A stretch of 64,000 nucleotides of DNA from Paracoccaceae bacterium (GCA_022843025.1 JALHOL010000007.1:1-64000), one strand, 5' to 3'. Positions 16,873 through 27,518 are shown, counted from the first letter of the stretch. Translations and numbers: made by a program. Notes: generated by a model not told the origin, from the letters alone.

Positions 16873-17160
16873 ATGATCGTCTGTCACTGCACCGGAATTT
16901 CGGATCACGACATCCGCGCCGCCATTGAATGGATGCGTCGCGCGGACCCTGACACGATCATCACGCCGGGCAAGATCTATCATGCGCTTGGTAAACGTGC
17001 CGATTGCGGCGGGTGTATGCCGCTGTTGCTTGACACCATGCGTCACTGTGCCAGCCTTGGGGTACCCACGACGCCGCCGCTGCTGCGGGCGGGGTCCAGG
17101 CATTCAACTCCGGATTTCAGGCAAGGACGGCACCATGAAGGGCGATCCCAAGGTTATTGA
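16873..17160 (+). CDS. bfd: Bacterioferritin-associated ferredoxin
   Basis: A 95-residue [2Fe-2S] protein that donates electrons to bacterioferritin so that stored iron can be released. The cluster ligands are Cys4 and Cys6 (VCHC) and Cys45 and Cys48 (DCGGC). The length exceeds the usual 60-70 residues because the reading frame continues past the conserved domain and overlaps the start of bfr by 26 bases; the tail (about residues 65-95) is Arg/His/Ser-rich and probably unstructured. Sits between hemP and bfr. Confidence 0.92.
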   Translation: MIVCHCTGISDHDIRAAIEWMRRADPDTIITPGKIYHALGKRADCGGCMPLLLDTMRHCASLGVPTTPPLLRAGSRHSTPDFRQGRHHEGRSQGY

Positions 17161-17620
17161 ATTTTTGAACGCGGCGCTGCGGTCGGAATTGACGGCAGTC
17201 AGCCAGTATTGGCTGCATTTTCGGCTGCAGGAGGATTGGGGCTATGGCCACCTTGCCGCCAAGTCCCGCGCCGAAAGCATCGAAGAGATGCACCACGCCG
17301 ACAAGCTGATCGCGCGGATCATTTTTCTGGAGGGGCATCCGAATCTGCAAAAGCTCGATCCGTTGCGGATCGGGCAGGATCTGCGCGAAACGCTGGAGGC
17401 GGATCTGGCGGCCGAGCATGAGGCGCGCACGCTGTATATCGAGGCGCGGCGGCATTGCGATGCGGTGGGAGATTTCGTGACGCGCGCGCTTTTTGATGAG
17501 CTGATCGCCGATGAGGAAGGGCATATCGATTTCCTGGAAACGCAGATCGGCCTGTATGACCGTTTGGGGGCCGAGAAATACGGGATGCTGAACGCCAAGC
17601 CGGCGGATCAGGCAGAATAG
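17135..17620 (+). CDS. bfr: Bacterioferritin
   Basis: Haem-containing 24-mer iron store, 161 residues. Ferroxidase-centre ligands are visible: Glu18 in LRSELTAV, Glu50 and His53 in EEMHHAD, then a Glu in AEHEA and Glu/His in DEEGHID. Met51 in the same helix is the haem-axial methionine. The ATG at 17135 lies inside the end of bfd, so translation is coupled to its reductase partner. Confidence 0.95.
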   Translation: MKGDPKVIEFLNAALRSELTAVSQYWLHFRLQEDWGYGHLAAKSRAESIEEMHHADKLIARIIFLEGHPNLQKLDPLRIGQDLRETLEADLAAEHEARTLYIEARRHCDAVGDFVTRALFDELIADEEGHIDFLETQIGLYDRLGAEKYGMLNAKPADQAE

Positions 17621-17718
17621 TCTGGTTGATATCGCGGCTTCACAATCTGGCGGCCGGGTTCTGGTGAATCCGGCCGCCTTTGCCTATGGTCCGCCGCGAA
17701 CGAGCGTGGAGGCAGGGC

Positions 17719-18471
17719 ATGACAGGGCAGCGCAGGGTGCTGGTGACCGGGGCCGGTGCGCCCGGTGGCATCGGCTTTGCCACGGCGCGGCGGTTGGCCC
17801 GCGGAGGGGCGCAGGTCGCCATCTGTGCCACCACGGGACGTATTCATCTGCGGGCGGCGGAACTGATCGCCGAAGGGTTGGACGTGACGGCCCATATCGC
17901 CGACTTGACCGAGCCGGATCAGGTGGCGCGTCTGGCTGATGTGGTGGGGCCGGTCGATGTGTTGGTGAACAATGCGGGGATGGGATCGGTTGGTGCGCCA
18001 GCCGAGCAGGCTTCCTTTCTGGACATGACGCCCGATCAATGGCGGCGGGCGATGGATGTGTCGCTGACGACCGCTGTGCTGGTGTCGCAGGCTTTTCTGC
18101 CCGGAATGGTGGCGCGCGGGCAGGGCAGGGTGGTGATGATGGCCAGCGTGACGGGTCCCTACGTTTCCAACCCCGGCGAGGCGGCCTATTCCGCGGCCAA
18201 GGCCGGGATGGTGGGCCTGACCCATGCACTGGCGCTGGAGGTGGCGCGGGCGGGGGTGACGGTCAATGCGGTCGCCCCCGGCTGGGTGGCGACAGAGGCG
18301 GCAACCGAGGAGGAGCGGCGTGCCGCGCTGGCCACACCGCCCGGGCGGGCGGGAACACCCGATGAGGTGGCGGCGGTGGTGGAATTTCTGGCATCCGATG
18401 CCGCATCCTATGTGAACGGGGCAGTGATCGTGGTGGATGGCGGCAATATCCTTCAGGAGCGCAAGGCATGA
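17719..18471 (+). CDS. Short-chain dehydrogenase/reductase
   Basis: Rossmann-fold NAD(P)-dependent oxidoreductase of 250 residues. The nucleotide-binding loop TGAGAPGGIG is at 10-19, NNAG near 84-87, and the catalytic residues are Ser143, Tyr157 and Lys161 (YSAAK). It resembles 3-oxoacyl-ACP reductase (FabG)-like proteins, but the substrate is unknown. The start at 17719 has GGAGG upstream. Its stop overlaps the next methyltransferase gene by four bases, so the two are co-translated although no shared pathway is obvious. Confidence 0.85.
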   Translation: MTGQRRVLVTGAGAPGGIGFATARRLARGGAQVAICATTGRIHLRAAELIAEGLDVTAHIADLTEPDQVARLADVVGPVDVLVNNAGMGSVGAPAEQASFLDMTPDQWRRAMDVSLTTAVLVSQAFLPGMVARGQGRVVMMASVTGPYVSNPGEAAYSAAKAGMVGLTHALALEVARAGVTVNAVAPGWVATEAATEEERRAALATPPGRAGTPDEVAAVVEFLASDAASYVNGAVIVVDGGNILQERKA

Positions 18472-19613
18472 CACCGGGCGCGCGACTGGCGGCAGCGATT
18501 GCAGTGCTGGACAAGGTGCAGGCTGGGCAACCGGCCGAAGTGGCGCTGACGAATTGGGGCCGCGCCAACCGCTATGCCGGGTCGGGCGACCGGGCGGCGG
18601 TGCGCGACATCGTGTTCGATGTGCTGCGGCAGAAACTGTCCTGCGCGGCGTGGGGTGGGGCCGATACGGGGCGCGGGCTGGTTGTGGGCTGGGCGCGAAA
18701 GGCCGGGCAGGAGGCGCTGTTTGATGGGCAGGGCCATGCGCCCGCGCCTGCCACGATGGACGAGGTGGGGCAGGAGCCCGAGGGCAATGCCGCGCTGGAT
18801 TGCCCTGATTGGCTGGAGGCACCGCTGCGCAGCGGGCTTGGCGCAGATTTTCCGGCGGTGATGGGTGCCATGCAGGCGCGTGCGCCGGTTTTCCTGCGGG
18901 TCAATCTGGGGAGAACCACGCGGGAGGAGGCGGCGGAGGCGTTGGCCGCTGATGGGGTCGAGGCGGTGGCGCATCCGCTGTCCGCCTCGGCGCTGGAGGT
19001 GCGGTCAGGCGCGCGGCGGGTGCAGGCGACGGCAGCCTATCTGAACGGGCTCGTGGAATTGCAGGATGCGGCCTCGCAGGCGGTGGTGGAGATGTTGCCG
19101 CTGCGCGACGGGATGGCGGTGCTGGATCTTTGCGCGGGGGGCGGGGGCAAGACGCTGGCCATGGCCGCGCGGGCGCGGCTGCGGCTCTTTGCCCATGATT
19201 CCGATCGGCGGCGCATGGCCGATCTGCCGGCCCGTGCGGCGCGCGCGGGCATCACAGTGAAGATTGTAGATCAGCCAGAGAAAACAGGGCCTTATGACCT
19301 GATCCTGACGGATGTTCCCTGTTCGGGTTCGGGCAGTTGGCGGCGTGACCCCGAGGGAAAATGGGCGCTGACCCCGGCCCGGCTGGAGGCGTTGTTGGTG
19401 GTGCAGGCCGGGATCATGGATCGGGCGGCGGCCATGCTTGGGCCGGGCGGGGTGCTGGGCTATGCGACCTGTTCAATGATCGAGGCAGAGAACGGCGCAC
19501 AAGTGGCCGCGTTGATGGCGCGGCAACCCGGTTTGCAGCTTGTGTCAGAGCGGCGGTTCACCCCGCTGGAAGGCGGCGACGGGTTCTACTGCGCGGTCTT
19601 GCGCAAAGTGTAG
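18468..19613 (+). CDS. RsmB/NOP2-type RNA (cytosine-5) methyltransferase
   Basis: A 381-residue SAM-dependent rRNA or tRNA m5C methyltransferase. The N-terminal part resembles the NusB-like domain of RsmB. The SAM-binding motif DLCAGGGGKTL is at 220-230. The two catalytic cysteines are Cys285 (TDVPCSGSG) and Cys335 (YATCSMIEAEN). In E. coli RsmB modifies C967 of 16S rRNA; this protein is shorter and its target is inferred. Overlaps the upstream SDR gene by four bases. Confidence 0.88.
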   Translation: MTPGARLAAAIAVLDKVQAGQPAEVALTNWGRANRYAGSGDRAAVRDIVFDVLRQKLSCAAWGGADTGRGLVVGWARKAGQEALFDGQGHAPAPATMDEVGQEPEGNAALDCPDWLEAPLRSGLGADFPAVMGAMQARAPVFLRVNLGRTTREEAAEALAADGVEAVAHPLSASALEVRSGARRVQATAAYLNGLVELQDAASQAVVEMLPLRDGMAVLDLCAGGGGKTLAMAARARLRLFAHDSDRRRMADLPARAARAGITVKIVDQPEKTGPYDLILTDVPCSGSGSWRRDPEGKWALTPARLEALLVVQAGIMDRAAAMLGPGGVLGYATCSMIEAENGAQVAALMARQPGLQLVSERRFTPLEGGDGFYCAVLRKV

Positions 19614-19638
19614 GAGATGTCTGACAGCCGCGCGCGCG

Positions 19639-19654
19639 TTAGCGATTTCTTAAC
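19639..19654 (+). promoter_or_regulatory. CtrA-like site upstream of cckA
   Basis: TTAG-N7-TTAAC, one mismatch from the CtrA full-site consensus TTAA-N7-TTAAC, 24 bases before the proposed cckA start. CckA controls CtrA phosphorylation, so feedback would make sense, but a single near-match is weak evidence. Confidence 0.4.
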
Positions 19655-19677
19655 GTTTGGGCGGCAATCTGTGCGGA

Positions 19678-21420
19678 ATGAAGGAAGTTCGCGCCCAGAT
19701 TGACTCGTTTGCGGAATGGTCTGCCCATCTATCGATGGCGGCCCGGTTCGTGCTTGGCGCGGCCATTGTCGCGCTGATCATCGGGGTTCTGGCCGCTGCG
19801 CCCCCGGCGTTGTTCGGTGCGGGAGTGCTGATGGTGGTCGTGGCTGCGGCTGCGTCGGCCCTGATCCGCATCCTGTTGGTACGGCGCAGAGAACGCACCC
19901 GGTCTGTGACACCGGCCCTGACGGATGCGCCGCCCGATCCGGCGATACGGATCGAAGGGCTGGCCGTGCCTTTGTTGCAGTTCAACGCCGAGGGCGGCCT
20001 GGTGCAGACGAACGCAGAGGCGCGCACGCTGCTGGACCTTGGTCCGACTGACCTGCCCGAACCGGCGCGGCTGTTTGTCGACCTGGGCCGTCCGGTGCGG
20101 GACTGGATCATCGACGTGGCCGCCGGTCGCCTTCCCGGCGGGCCGGAGATGGTGGGCCTGCGCGGTGACATCCGGCCTGAGGAAGGTGAACGGTTCTTGC
20201 AGGTGACCCTGCAACCCGACGGGCAGGGCGGTGCGCTGGCCATCTTGCAGGACACGACGGCGCTGAAACGGCTGGAGGCGCAGTTTGTACAGGGCCAGAA
20301 GATGCAGGCCATCGGCCAGTTGGCCGGGGGAATTGCGCATGATTTCAACAATCTGCTGACCGCGATTTCGGGGCATTGCGACCTGCTTTTGCTGCGCCAC
20401 CGGACCGATGACCCCGATCACCCCGACCTGATCCAGATTCGCCAGAATGCGAACCGGGCGGCAGCGCTCGTGTCGCAATTGCTGGCCTTCTCGCGCAAGC
20501 AGACGCTGAAGCCAGAGCGCATCGAATTGCAGGATACGCTGGCGGACCTGACCCATTTGCTGAACCGGCTTGTGGGTGAAAAGGTGGGGCTGGATCTGAT
20601 CCATCCGCGCGAAACGGCCGCGATCCGGGCGGATCGCCGGCAGTTGGAACAGGTGATCATGAACCTTGTCGTGAACGCGCGCGACGCCATGCCAGAGGGG
20701 GGCGTGGTGCAGATCGAAACCCGGATCGTGACGCTGGAGGAGGAAGTTCACCGCGACCGCGCCGTGGTTCCGCGCGGGCGGCATGTGGTGATTTCCGTGC
20801 GCGACAGTGGCACGGGTATCCCGCCGGAATGGATGGACAAGATATTCGAGCCTTTTTTCACCACCAAGCGACTGGGGGAGGGGACGGGGTTGGGTCTTTC
20901 GACTGTTTATGGCATCGTGAAGCAATCGGGGGGCTTTGTCTTTGTTCGCTCTACGCCGGGTGAGGGGACAGAGTTTGACCTGTGGTTCCCGCTTTGCGCC
21001 GAGGTGGTGGCCGAACGCCCGGTTGCGGCACCGCGGCGCGCGGCGCGGCGATCGGATGCGGTGGTGTTGCTGGTGGAGGATGAGGCGCCCGTGCGCACTT
21101 TCGCCGCCCGCGCCCTGCGCCTGCGCGGCCATTCGGTGCTGGAGGCAGCAAGTGCCGAGGAGGCGCTGGCGCTGTTGCAGGACGCAGCGCTGCATGTGGA
21201 TGTCTTTGTCACCGATGTGGTGATGCCCGGGCTGGATGGGCCGGGATGGGTTCGGCAGGCCTTGGAGCGGCGGCCCTTGGTGCGAACCGTGTTCATTTCC
21301 GGCTATGCCGAGGAGGCATTGACCGATGTGCAGGCACGGATCCCGAATTCTGTTTTCTTGCCAAAGCCGTTCTCGCTCGCGGAATTGACCGAGACGGTGC
21401 AGGCGCAGATCGCGGCCTGA
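19678..21420 (+). CDS. cckA: Hybrid histidine kinase CckA
   Basis: Membrane-bound hybrid kinase at the top of the CckA-ChpT-CtrA phosphorelay. In the 580-residue form, two membrane helices lie at about 21-68, followed by a PAS-like segment (about 90-200), a HisKA domain with His221 ([13 protein letters not shown]), an HATPase domain with NARDAMP and DSGTGIPP, and a C-terminal receiver with Asp513 (FVTDVVMPG). In Caulobacter the relay governs the cell cycle; in Rhodobacteraceae it governs motility and gene-transfer agents. The ATG at 19678 is used; a TTG 21 bases upstream is also in frame and no strong ribosome binding site decides it. Confidence 0.9.
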   Translation: MKEVRAQIDSFAEWSAHLSMAARFVLGAAIVALIIGVLAAAPPALFGAGVLMVVVAAAASALIRILLVRRRERTRSVTPALTDAPPDPAIRIEGLAVPLLQFNAEGGLVQTNAEARTLLDLGPTDLPEPARLFVDLGRPVRDWIIDVAAGRLPGGPEMVGLRGDIRPEEGERFLQVTLQPDGQGGALAILQDTTALKRLEAQFVQGQKMQAIGQLAGGIAHDFNNLLTAISGHCDLLLLRHRTDDPDHPDLIQIRQNANRAAALVSQLLAFSRKQTLKPERIELQDTLADLTHLLNRLVGEKVGLDLIHPRETAAIRADRRQLEQVIMNLVVNARDAMPEGGVVQIETRIVTLEEEVHRDRAVVPRGRHVVISVRDSGTGIPPEWMDKIFEPFFTTKRLGEGTGLGLSTVYGIVKQSGGFVFVRSTPGEGTEFDLWFPLCAEVVAERPVAAPRRAARRSDAVVLLVEDEAPVRTFAARALRLRGHSVLEAASAEEALALLQDAALHVDVFVTDVVMPGLDGPGWVRQALERRPLVRTVFISGYAEEALTDVQARIPNSVFLPKPFSLAELTETVQAQIAA

Positions 21421-21432
21421 CTGCGGTTCTGG

Positions 21433-22035
21433 TCAACCCGGCAGAGGTTGCAACGTTTCGTATAGCGCAAAGTCCCGCGCCGCGGCCTTGCGCAGGCGTG
21501 CCTCGGTTGTGGGGGAAAGGTCCATCGCTGCTGCGGGTGAGACGTTCAGACGGGGCAGGATGATTTCGCATCCCAACCGATCCTCAAGGAAATGGACGAA
21601 GGTTTCGATCTCTTCGTAACGGAACAGATGATCGACGCCCTTTTCGGCCTTTGGCTGCAGGAACCGCGCCTGCGATCCCACGGCGGCAAAGTCAGGTTGC
21701 GGATCATCGCACCAGGCGTTGACGAATTCATCAAAGCTCATCCCGCGCGTGGACTTTGCATGATCGGAAATATCATCGCGCTGCCGATACCGAAACCACG
21801 AGCCAAGCCAATCGCGCGGCTCGCGCATCAGGGCCACGACGGTGAAGGGATGGCCTGAGGTTGCCTCAAGGTACGGACCGATGAAGCGATGAAAGCGCTG
21901 CACCGGTGTATGTTTCAGCACGGGCGGGCGTTGGATCGACATGGTTGCCATCGAATCAAGCGCCGCCTCGATCGCGGTTGACCCTGTCTTGGGCGTGGCG
22001 AGAATGGCTAAACGTTGTTCCCAGAAAACCAGCAT
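21433..22035 (-). CDS. Sulfotransferase-like protein
   Basis: A 200-residue protein with the PAPS 5'-phosphosulfate loop TPKTGSTAIEAAL at about 14-26 and a second conserved stretch VVALMREPRDWLGSWFRYR that matches the 3'-phosphate-binding region of sulfotransferases. It is shorter than most sulfotransferases (250-300 residues), so it may be a compact family member. The start at 22035 gives the P-loop near the N-terminus as usual; the much longer open frame to 23337 runs antisense through recA and is not real. Convergent with cckA. Confidence 0.75.
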   Translation of the reverse strand: MLVFWEQRLAILATPKTGSTAIEAALDSMATMSIQRPPVLKHTPVQRFHRFIGPYLEATSGHPFTVVALMREPRDWLGSWFRYRQRDDISDHAKSTRGMSFDEFVNAWCDDPQPDFAAVGSQARFLQPKAEKGVDHLFRYEEIETFVHFLEDRLGCEIILPRLNVSPAAAMDLSPTTEARLRKAAARDFALYETLQPLPG

Positions 22036-22156
22036 GAAACACCCCTGACCTTGGTTCCGGCCTTCTACACAAGGCCGCGCCCGGAGGCGAGACCCTGCGC
22101 ATCTTGGTAACCGGACCTTAACCTTTGGCTGCCAGAGTGGGGATGTTCGAATTTGG

Positions 22157-22205
22157 TTGAAATGTTCTACTTTTGTGCTCATAAGAATGAGAACACTTGG
22201 GGAAC
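22157..22205 (+). promoter_or_regulatory. recA promoter with LexA (SOS) box
   Basis: A -35 TTGAAA (22157-22162), 17-base spacer and -10 CATAAG (22180-22185), followed by GAAC-ACTTGGG-GAAC (22191-22205). This is a perfect copy of the alphaproteobacterial LexA box GAAC-N7-GAAC and covers the expected transcription start. Two weaker GTTC-N7-GTTG / GTTC-N7-GTGC copies lie at 22145 and 22164. Confidence 0.9.
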
Positions 22206-22254
22206 AAGCGCAGCAATTGCCGCCCGGTCGCGGCTGTGAAATAAGGAGACGGAC

Positions 22255-23328
22255 ATGGCGGTGGCGAACCTCCTCGATTTGAACGGGAAGCGCGAAATGG
22301 ACAAGGCAAAGGCGCTGGAAAGCGCGCTGGCACAGATTGAACGCCAGTTCGGCAAAGGTTCGATCATGAAGCTGGGCAAGGACAGCCCGCAGATGGATAT
22401 CGAGGCGACCTCGACAGGATCGCTGGGTCTGGACATCGCGCTGGGGATCGGTGGTCTGCCCAAGGGGCGGATCATCGAAATCTTCGGGCCGGAATCTTCG
22501 GGCAAGACGACGCTGACGCTGCATGTGGTGGCTGAGGAACAGAAGAAGGGCGGCGTGTGCGCCTTTGTCGACGCCGAACATGCGCTGGACCCGCAATACG
22601 CCAAGAAGCTTGGCGTTGATCTGGATGAATTGCTGATCAGCCAGCCCGACACGGGCGAACAGGCGTTGGAGATTGTCGACACGCTGGTGCGGTCGGGTGC
22701 AGTGAGCCTGATCGTCGTCGATTCGGTGGCGGCACTGACGCCGAAGGCCGAGATCGAGGGGGACATGGGCGACATGCAGATGGGCAGCCAGGCCCGCCTG
22801 ATGAGCCAGGCCATGCGCAAGCTGACCGCCAGCATCGGGCGCAGCAACTGCATGGTGATCTTTATCAACCAGATCCGGATGAAGATCGGTGTGATGTTCG
22901 GCAGCCCGGAGACGACGACGGGCGGCAACGCGCTGAAGTTCTATGCCAGCGTGCGCCTTGATATCCGCCGGATCGGTTCGATCAAGGACAAGGATGAGGT
23001 CGTTGGCAACTCGACCCGCGTGAAGGTGGTGAAGAACAAGGTCGCGCCGCCCTTCCGCGAGGTGGAATTTGACATCATGTATGGCGAAGGCATCTCGAAG
23101 CTGGGCGAATTGATCGACATCGGCGTGAAGGCCGGGGTCGTGGAGAAATCCGGCGCCTGGTATTCCTATGGTGATGAGCGGATCGGGCAAGGGCGTGAGA
23201 ACGCCAAGCAGTTCCTGCGGCAGAACCCGGCGATGGCCAGCGATATCGAAGACAAGATCCGCGCGGCGAACGGGTTGGATTTCACCGCGCCTGGCCGTCC
23301 GGATGAGGCTGATGTGCTGGACATGTGA
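22255..23328 (+). CDS. recA: Recombinase RecA
   Basis: DNA-dependent ATPase for homologous recombination and LexA cleavage, 357 residues. Walker [10 protein letters not shown] is at 78-86, and the long conserved core ([37 protein letters not shown]) is intact. AAGGAGA precedes the ATG. The promoter carries a perfect LexA box, so it is SOS-inducible. A terminator follows at 23353-23384. Confidence 0.98.
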   Translation: MAVANLLDLNGKREMDKAKALESALAQIERQFGKGSIMKLGKDSPQMDIEATSTGSLGLDIALGIGGLPKGRIIEIFGPESSGKTTLTLHVVAEEQKKGGVCAFVDAEHALDPQYAKKLGVDLDELLISQPDTGEQALEIVDTLVRSGAVSLIVVDSVAALTPKAEIEGDMGDMQMGSQARLMSQAMRKLTASIGRSNCMVIFINQIRMKIGVMFGSPETTTGGNALKFYASVRLDIRRIGSIKDKDEVVGNSTRVKVVKNKVAPPFREVEFDIMYGEGISKLGELIDIGVKAGVVEKSGAWYSYGDERIGQGRENAKQFLRQNPAMASDIEDKIRAANGLDFTAPGRPDEADVLDM

Positions 23329-23352
23329 TCCGCGCATGTGACGTAATCGGGA

Positions 23353-23384
23353 AAGGCCGGACCCTGCGGGTTCCGGCCTTTTTT
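23353..23384 (+). terminator. recA terminator
   Basis: Stem AAGGCCGGA / TCCGGCCTT around a short loop followed by a run of T residues, 24 bases after the recA stop codon. Confidence 0.85.
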
Positions 23385-23480
23385 CGTTGCGCGCGGTGGT
23401 GGCGGTGGACAGGGGCGGCAGGGGGGGCTAATTGGAGGGCCGACATGGCTTTTCCGCCTTTCTGAAAGGGTCTTTGCAGC

Positions 23481-26135
23481 ATGGCGTCGCTGAACGATAT
23501 CCGGTCTACGTTTCTTGATTTCTTCCAGCGCAACGGGCATCGCGTTGTCGACAGCTCGCCGCTTGTGCCGCGCAATGACCCCACGCTGATGTTCGCCAAT
23601 TCCGGGATGGTGCAGTTCAAGAACTGCTTCACCGGAGTAGAGACGCGGGACTACAAGCGCGCGACCACGGCACAGAAATGCGTGCGCGCGGGCGGTAAGC
23701 ACAATGACCTGGACAATGTGGGATACACCGCGCGGCATCACACGTTCTTTGAGATGCTGGGGAATTTCAGCTTTGGCGATTACTTCAAGGCCGAGGCGAT
23801 CGCCTTTTCCTGGGAATTGCTGACCAAGGATTTCGGGATCGACCCAAAGAAGCTGTGTGTGACCGTCTACCACACCGACGATGAGGCGGCCGGCATCTGG
23901 AAGAAGGTGGCGGGGCTGGAAGATCACCGGATCATCCGCATTCCGACGGATGACAATTTCTGGCGCATGGGGCCGACAGGGCCTTGCGGACCTTGCACCG
24001 AGATCTTCTATGACCATGGCGATCACATCTGGGGCGGCCCGCCGGGCAGTGCCGATGAGGATGGCGACCGGTTCATCGAGATCTGGAACAACGTCTTCAT
24101 GCAGAACGAACAGTTCGCCGACGGCACCATGCGGCCGCTGGACATGCAGTCGATCGACACGGGCATGGGGTTGGAGCGGATCGGCGCGCTGCTGCAAGGC
24201 AAGCACGACAATTACGACACCGATCTGATGCGGTCGCTGATCGAGGCATCGGCCCATGCGACGAGCAGTGATCCCGATGGTCCGGGCAAGACCAGCCACC
24301 GTGTGATCGCGGATCACCTGCGGTCGACCAGTTTCCTGATTGCGGATGGCGTGATGCCGTCGAACGAAGGGCGCGGTTATGTGTTGCGCCGGATCATGCG
24401 GCGGGCGATGCGCCATGCGCATATGCTTGGCGCTCAAGACCCGGTGATGCACCGGTTGGTGCCTGCGCTGGTACGGGGCATGGGCGCGGCCTATCCCGAA
24501 TTGCAGCGCGCCCAGAGCCTGATCGAAGAGACGCTGCGGCTGGAGGAGACCCGGTTCAAGACGACGCTGGATCGCGGCCTGCGCCTGCTGGATGATGAAC
24601 TGGCACGTCTGCCAGAAGGCGGCGATCTGCCCGGCGCGGCGGCGTTCAAGCTGTATGACACCTATGGGTTTCCGCTGGATCTGACGCAGGACGCGCTGCG
24701 CGAGAAGGGGCGCGCGGTGGATGTTGCCGGGTTTGATGCCGCGATGCAGGAACAGAAGACCAAGGCACGAGCGGCCTGGTCTGGCGCGGGTGGCACGGCG
24801 GATGCGAAGATCTGGTTCGAGTTGGCCGAGGCGCATGGTGCGACCGAATTCTTGGGCTATGACACCGAAACCGCCGAGGGCGAGGTGCGTGCGCTTGTGC
24901 GCGACGGGGCGGCCATCGGATCGGCAGCCACCGGCGAGACGGTGCAGATCATCGTGAACCAGACGCCGTTCTATGGCGAATCCGGCGGGCAGGTCGGGGA
25001 TGCCGGCTTTATCCGCACGGATACTGGCCTTGCCGAGGTGACAGACACCCGCAAGTCGCAAGGGATTTTCATCCATGTGGCGAAGGTTCTGGAAGGGTCG
25101 GTCCTGAAAGGGCAACCGGCAAAGCTGGAGGTGGCCCATACACGCCGCGCACAGATCCGCGCGAACCATTCGGCCACGCACCTGTTGCATGAGGCGCTGC
25201 GCCATGCGCTTGGCGATCATGTCGCGCAGCGGGGTAGTTTGAACGCGCCGGATCGACTGCGGTTCGATTTCAGCCATGCCACCGGCATGTCGCCCGCCGA
25301 ATTGGCGCAGGTCGAGGCAGAGGTGAATGCCTATATCCGCCAGAATGCGCCAGTCGAGACGCGGATCATGACGCCTGATGATGCCCGCGCGATCGGTGCG
25401 CAAGCGCTGTTTGGCGAGAAGTACGGGGATGAGGTGCGCGTCGTGTCGATGGGCGTGCAAGAAGGATCGGGCAAAGGGGCGGACGGACGGACCTATTCGC
25501 TGGAACTGTGTGGCGGCACGCATGTGCGGCGTACCGGGGATATCGGGGCCTTCGTGGCGCTTGGTGAAAGCGCGTCCTCTGCCGGGGTGCGCCGGTTCGA
25601 AGCGCTGACAGGACAGGCCGCGCTGGACCACCTGCGCGCGCAGGATGCGCGTCTGGCCGAGGTGGCGCTGGTGCTGAAAGCCTCACCGGCCGAGGCGGTA
25701 GAGCGGGTGAAGGCGATGGCCGATGAACGCCGCGCGCTTCAGAACGAGGTGGCGCAGTTGCGGCGCGAGTTGGCGATGGGCGGCAAGGCAGGCGGGCCGG
25801 AGGCGCGTGAGATCGGCGGCGTGAAGTTCCTGGCGCAGGTGCTTTCGGGCGTGTCAGGCAAGGATCTGCCCGCGCTGATTGATGAGATGAAGGCTAGGAT
25901 CGGGTCGGGCGCGGTGCTGCTGATCGCCGATACCGGGGCAAAGCCTGCCGTGGCGGCCGGGGTGACGGCGGACCTGACGGCGACGCTTTCGGCCGTGACG
26001 CTGGTCAAGGCGGCGGCCGAGGCGATGGGCGGCAAGGGCGGCGGTGGCCGGCCTGACATGGCGCAGGCGGGCGGTGCGGATATCGCGCAGGCCGAAGCGG
26101 CGATCAAGGCGGCGGAAGCCGTGCTGGAGGGTTGA
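23481..26135 (+). CDS. alaS: Alanyl-tRNA synthetase
   Basis: Class II synthetase charging tRNA-Ala, 884 residues, normal length. The N-terminal catalytic part carries [18 protein letters not shown]. The editing domain has the zinc ligands His563 and His567 (HSATH) and Cys677 and His681 (CGGTH). A C-terminal coiled and C-Ala part follows, with the common Gly-rich [16 protein letters not shown] segment. The start at 23481 gives [15 protein letters not shown], the usual beginning. A DUF1330 gene follows after four bases. Confidence 0.97.
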   Translation: MASLNDIRSTFLDFFQRNGHRVVDSSPLVPRNDPTLMFANSGMVQFKNCFTGVETRDYKRATTAQKCVRAGGKHNDLDNVGYTARHHTFFEMLGNFSFGDYFKAEAIAFSWELLTKDFGIDPKKLCVTVYHTDDEAAGIWKKVAGLEDHRIIRIPTDDNFWRMGPTGPCGPCTEIFYDHGDHIWGGPPGSADEDGDRFIEIWNNVFMQNEQFADGTMRPLDMQSIDTGMGLERIGALLQGKHDNYDTDLMRSLIEASAHATSSDPDGPGKTSHRVIADHLRSTSFLIADGVMPSNEGRGYVLRRIMRRAMRHAHMLGAQDPVMHRLVPALVRGMGAAYPELQRAQSLIEETLRLEETRFKTTLDRGLRLLDDELARLPEGGDLPGAAAFKLYDTYGFPLDLTQDALREKGRAVDVAGFDAAMQEQKTKARAAWSGAGGTADAKIWFELAEAHGATEFLGYDTETAEGEVRALVRDGAAIGSAATGETVQIIVNQTPFYGESGGQVGDAGFIRTDTGLAEVTDTRKSQGIFIHVAKVLEGSVLKGQPAKLEVAHTRRAQIRANHSATHLLHEALRHALGDHVAQRGSLNAPDRLRFDFSHATGMSPAELAQVEAEVNAYIRQNAPVETRIMTPDDARAIGAQALFGEKYGDEVRVVSMGVQEGSGKGADGRTYSLELCGGTHVRRTGDIGAFVALGESASSAGVRRFEALTGQAALDHLRAQDARLAEVALVLKASPAEAVERVKAMADERRALQNEVAQLRRELAMGGKAGGPEAREIGGVKFLAQVLSGVSGKDLPALIDEMKARIGSGAVLLIADTGAKPAVAAGVTADLTATLSAVTLVKAAAEAMGGKGGGGRPDMAQAGGADIAQAEAAIKAAEAVLEG

Positions 26136-26139
26136 GGCG

Positions 26140-26430
26140 ATGCCGACGGCACTTTGGATTGCGCATGTGCAAGTGACGGATGCAGAGGCCTATGGCCGCT
26201 ATGCCAAGGAAGCCGGCCCCGCGATTGCGGCGCATGGCGGCGTTTTTCTGGCGCGTGGCGGTCGCTATGTCCAGCTGGAAGGCAACGACCGCCCGCGCAA
26301 CGTGGTGGCGCGGTTTCCCAGTCTGGAAAAGGCGGTGGAGTGCTACCATTCTGCCGCCTATCAGGCGGCGCTAGCCCATGCAAAGGGGGCGAGCGTTCGT
26401 GATCTGATGGTGGTAGAAGAGGCGGAGTAA
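26140..26430 (+). CDS. DUF1330 domain protein
   Basis: A 96-residue dimeric ferredoxin-like-fold protein of the DUF1330 family (MPTALWIAHVQVTDAEAYGR, EGNDRPRNVVARFPS, SAAYQAAL, then HAKGASVRDLMVVEE). The biochemical function of the family is not established. It begins four bases after alaS and probably shares its transcript. Confidence 0.85.
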   Translation: MPTALWIAHVQVTDAEAYGRYAKEAGPAIAAHGGVFLARGGRYVQLEGNDRPRNVVARFPSLEKAVECYHSAAYQAALAHAKGASVRDLMVVEEAE

Positions 26431-26633
26431 CCTGGTTCCCAGTGCAGGCCCGGCCCGGATTCTCGGGCGTCAGGGCGGATCTGGCAGAGTTTGAGTCGCA
26501 TTTGCAATCAAGGTTGGTTGACGGCACCTATGGCGTCGTTAACACTTATCTACGTGTTGCCCCATTTTGGGTTGTCCCGAGTTGCGTGTTTCCCGAGTGC
26601 AAAAGGATTTTATTGCCAAGGGGGTTTCGTGGC

Positions 26634-27518
26634 ATGGCGGCAGCTTTTCCGGACTGGAATGACTTGCGTGACATTCTGCTGATTACCAATGCGGGCAGCC
26701 TTTCGGGGGCGGCACGGATTGCACAGATCAGCCAATCGACCATGTCGCGACGGCTTGCCGCGATCGAAGCGAACGGCCAGCCAGTGTTTCTGCGCGATGA
26801 GATGGGACGATTGAGCCCGAATGCGCGGGGGCAGGAACTGGTGGCGGCGGCACGCGAGATGGCGATGGTCTATGACCGGGTCAAGGCGCGGCTGATGGAT
26901 GCCGGACCGCCGCTGCGCGTGGCCTGTTGCGAAATGATGTCGAAGCTGTTTCTTGCGCCCGCTTTGCCGGTCTGGTCGGCGCGGGCGGACAGCGCGGCGG
27001 AATTGCAGGTGCATGAGGATGTCTATGCACTGGAACCCGATACATACGATGTGATGGTTGCGCCAATGGCGGCCGCGCCCGAGCGGAGCACGGGGCAGTT
27101 GCTGGGCCTATACCAGATGGGCCTGTTTGCCGCGCCGCAATACGTGGCGGCGAACCGGATACGGGCCGGGTTGGACACGTTGGAAGGACAAGGCGTGATC
27201 CGCGCGTCAAAAGTGTTGGCGGATACGGAAAGCTATCGCTGGCTGGCGCGGCAGGGTGGCAATGTGACGATGCTGTCGCCCAATGTGCCGACCATGGCCG
27301 AGGCCTGCGCCGCAGGGCTTGGGGTGGCGCTGTTGCCGCTGGATCTTGCGGGCAATGACTCGCGGCTTTTGCCGATTGACGGGCCGAAACCGCCCCCCTG
27401 CGAGATCTGGGCCGTGGCTGATGCCAAATCGGCCAGCGATCCGCGGGTGGCAGGATTCCTGAAATGGGCGCGCGGACATTTCCGCGCGACCAGAGGTGAG
27501 GAGCGGGCCGCCGGATAG
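26634..27518 (+). CDS. LysR-family transcriptional regulator (atypical)
   Basis: A 294-residue LysR-like protein: N-terminal helix-turn-helix (ILLITNAGSLSGAARIAQIS, QSTMSRRLAAIE) and a substrate-binding-like C-terminal domain. The sequence is closer to the LysR branch with a degenerate wing (RDEMGRLSPNARG). The start at 26634 follows an AAGGGGG ribosome binding site; the frame is open to 26442, but that extension is not LysR-like. The 203-base gap to the upstream gene holds no other gene that I can see. The target is unknown. Confidence 0.8.
   Translation: MAAAFPDWNDLRDILLITNAGSLSGAARIAQISQSTMSRRLAAIEANGQPVFLRDEMGRLSPNARGQELVAAAREMAMVYDRVKARLMDAGPPLRVACCEMMSKLFLAPALPVWSARADSAAELQVHEDVYALEPDTYDVMVAPMAAAPERSTGQLLGLYQMGLFAAPQYVAANRIRAGLDTLEGQGVIRASKVLADTESYRWLARQGGNVTMLSPNVPTMAEACAAGLGVALLPLDLAGNDSRLLPIDGPKPPPCEIWAVADAKSASDPRVAGFLKWARGHFRATRGEERAAG

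Noticed and set aside
22036..23337. N-terminal extension of the minus-strand sulfotransferase frame through recA
   Set aside because: It lies antisense to recA; the real protein starts at 22035 with a normal ribosome binding site and the PAPS loop near the N-terminus.
23166..25631. 821-codon open frame antisense to alaS
   Set aside because: Composition (His/Arg/Gln/Pro) and lack of any motif indicate a codon-bias shadow of alaS.
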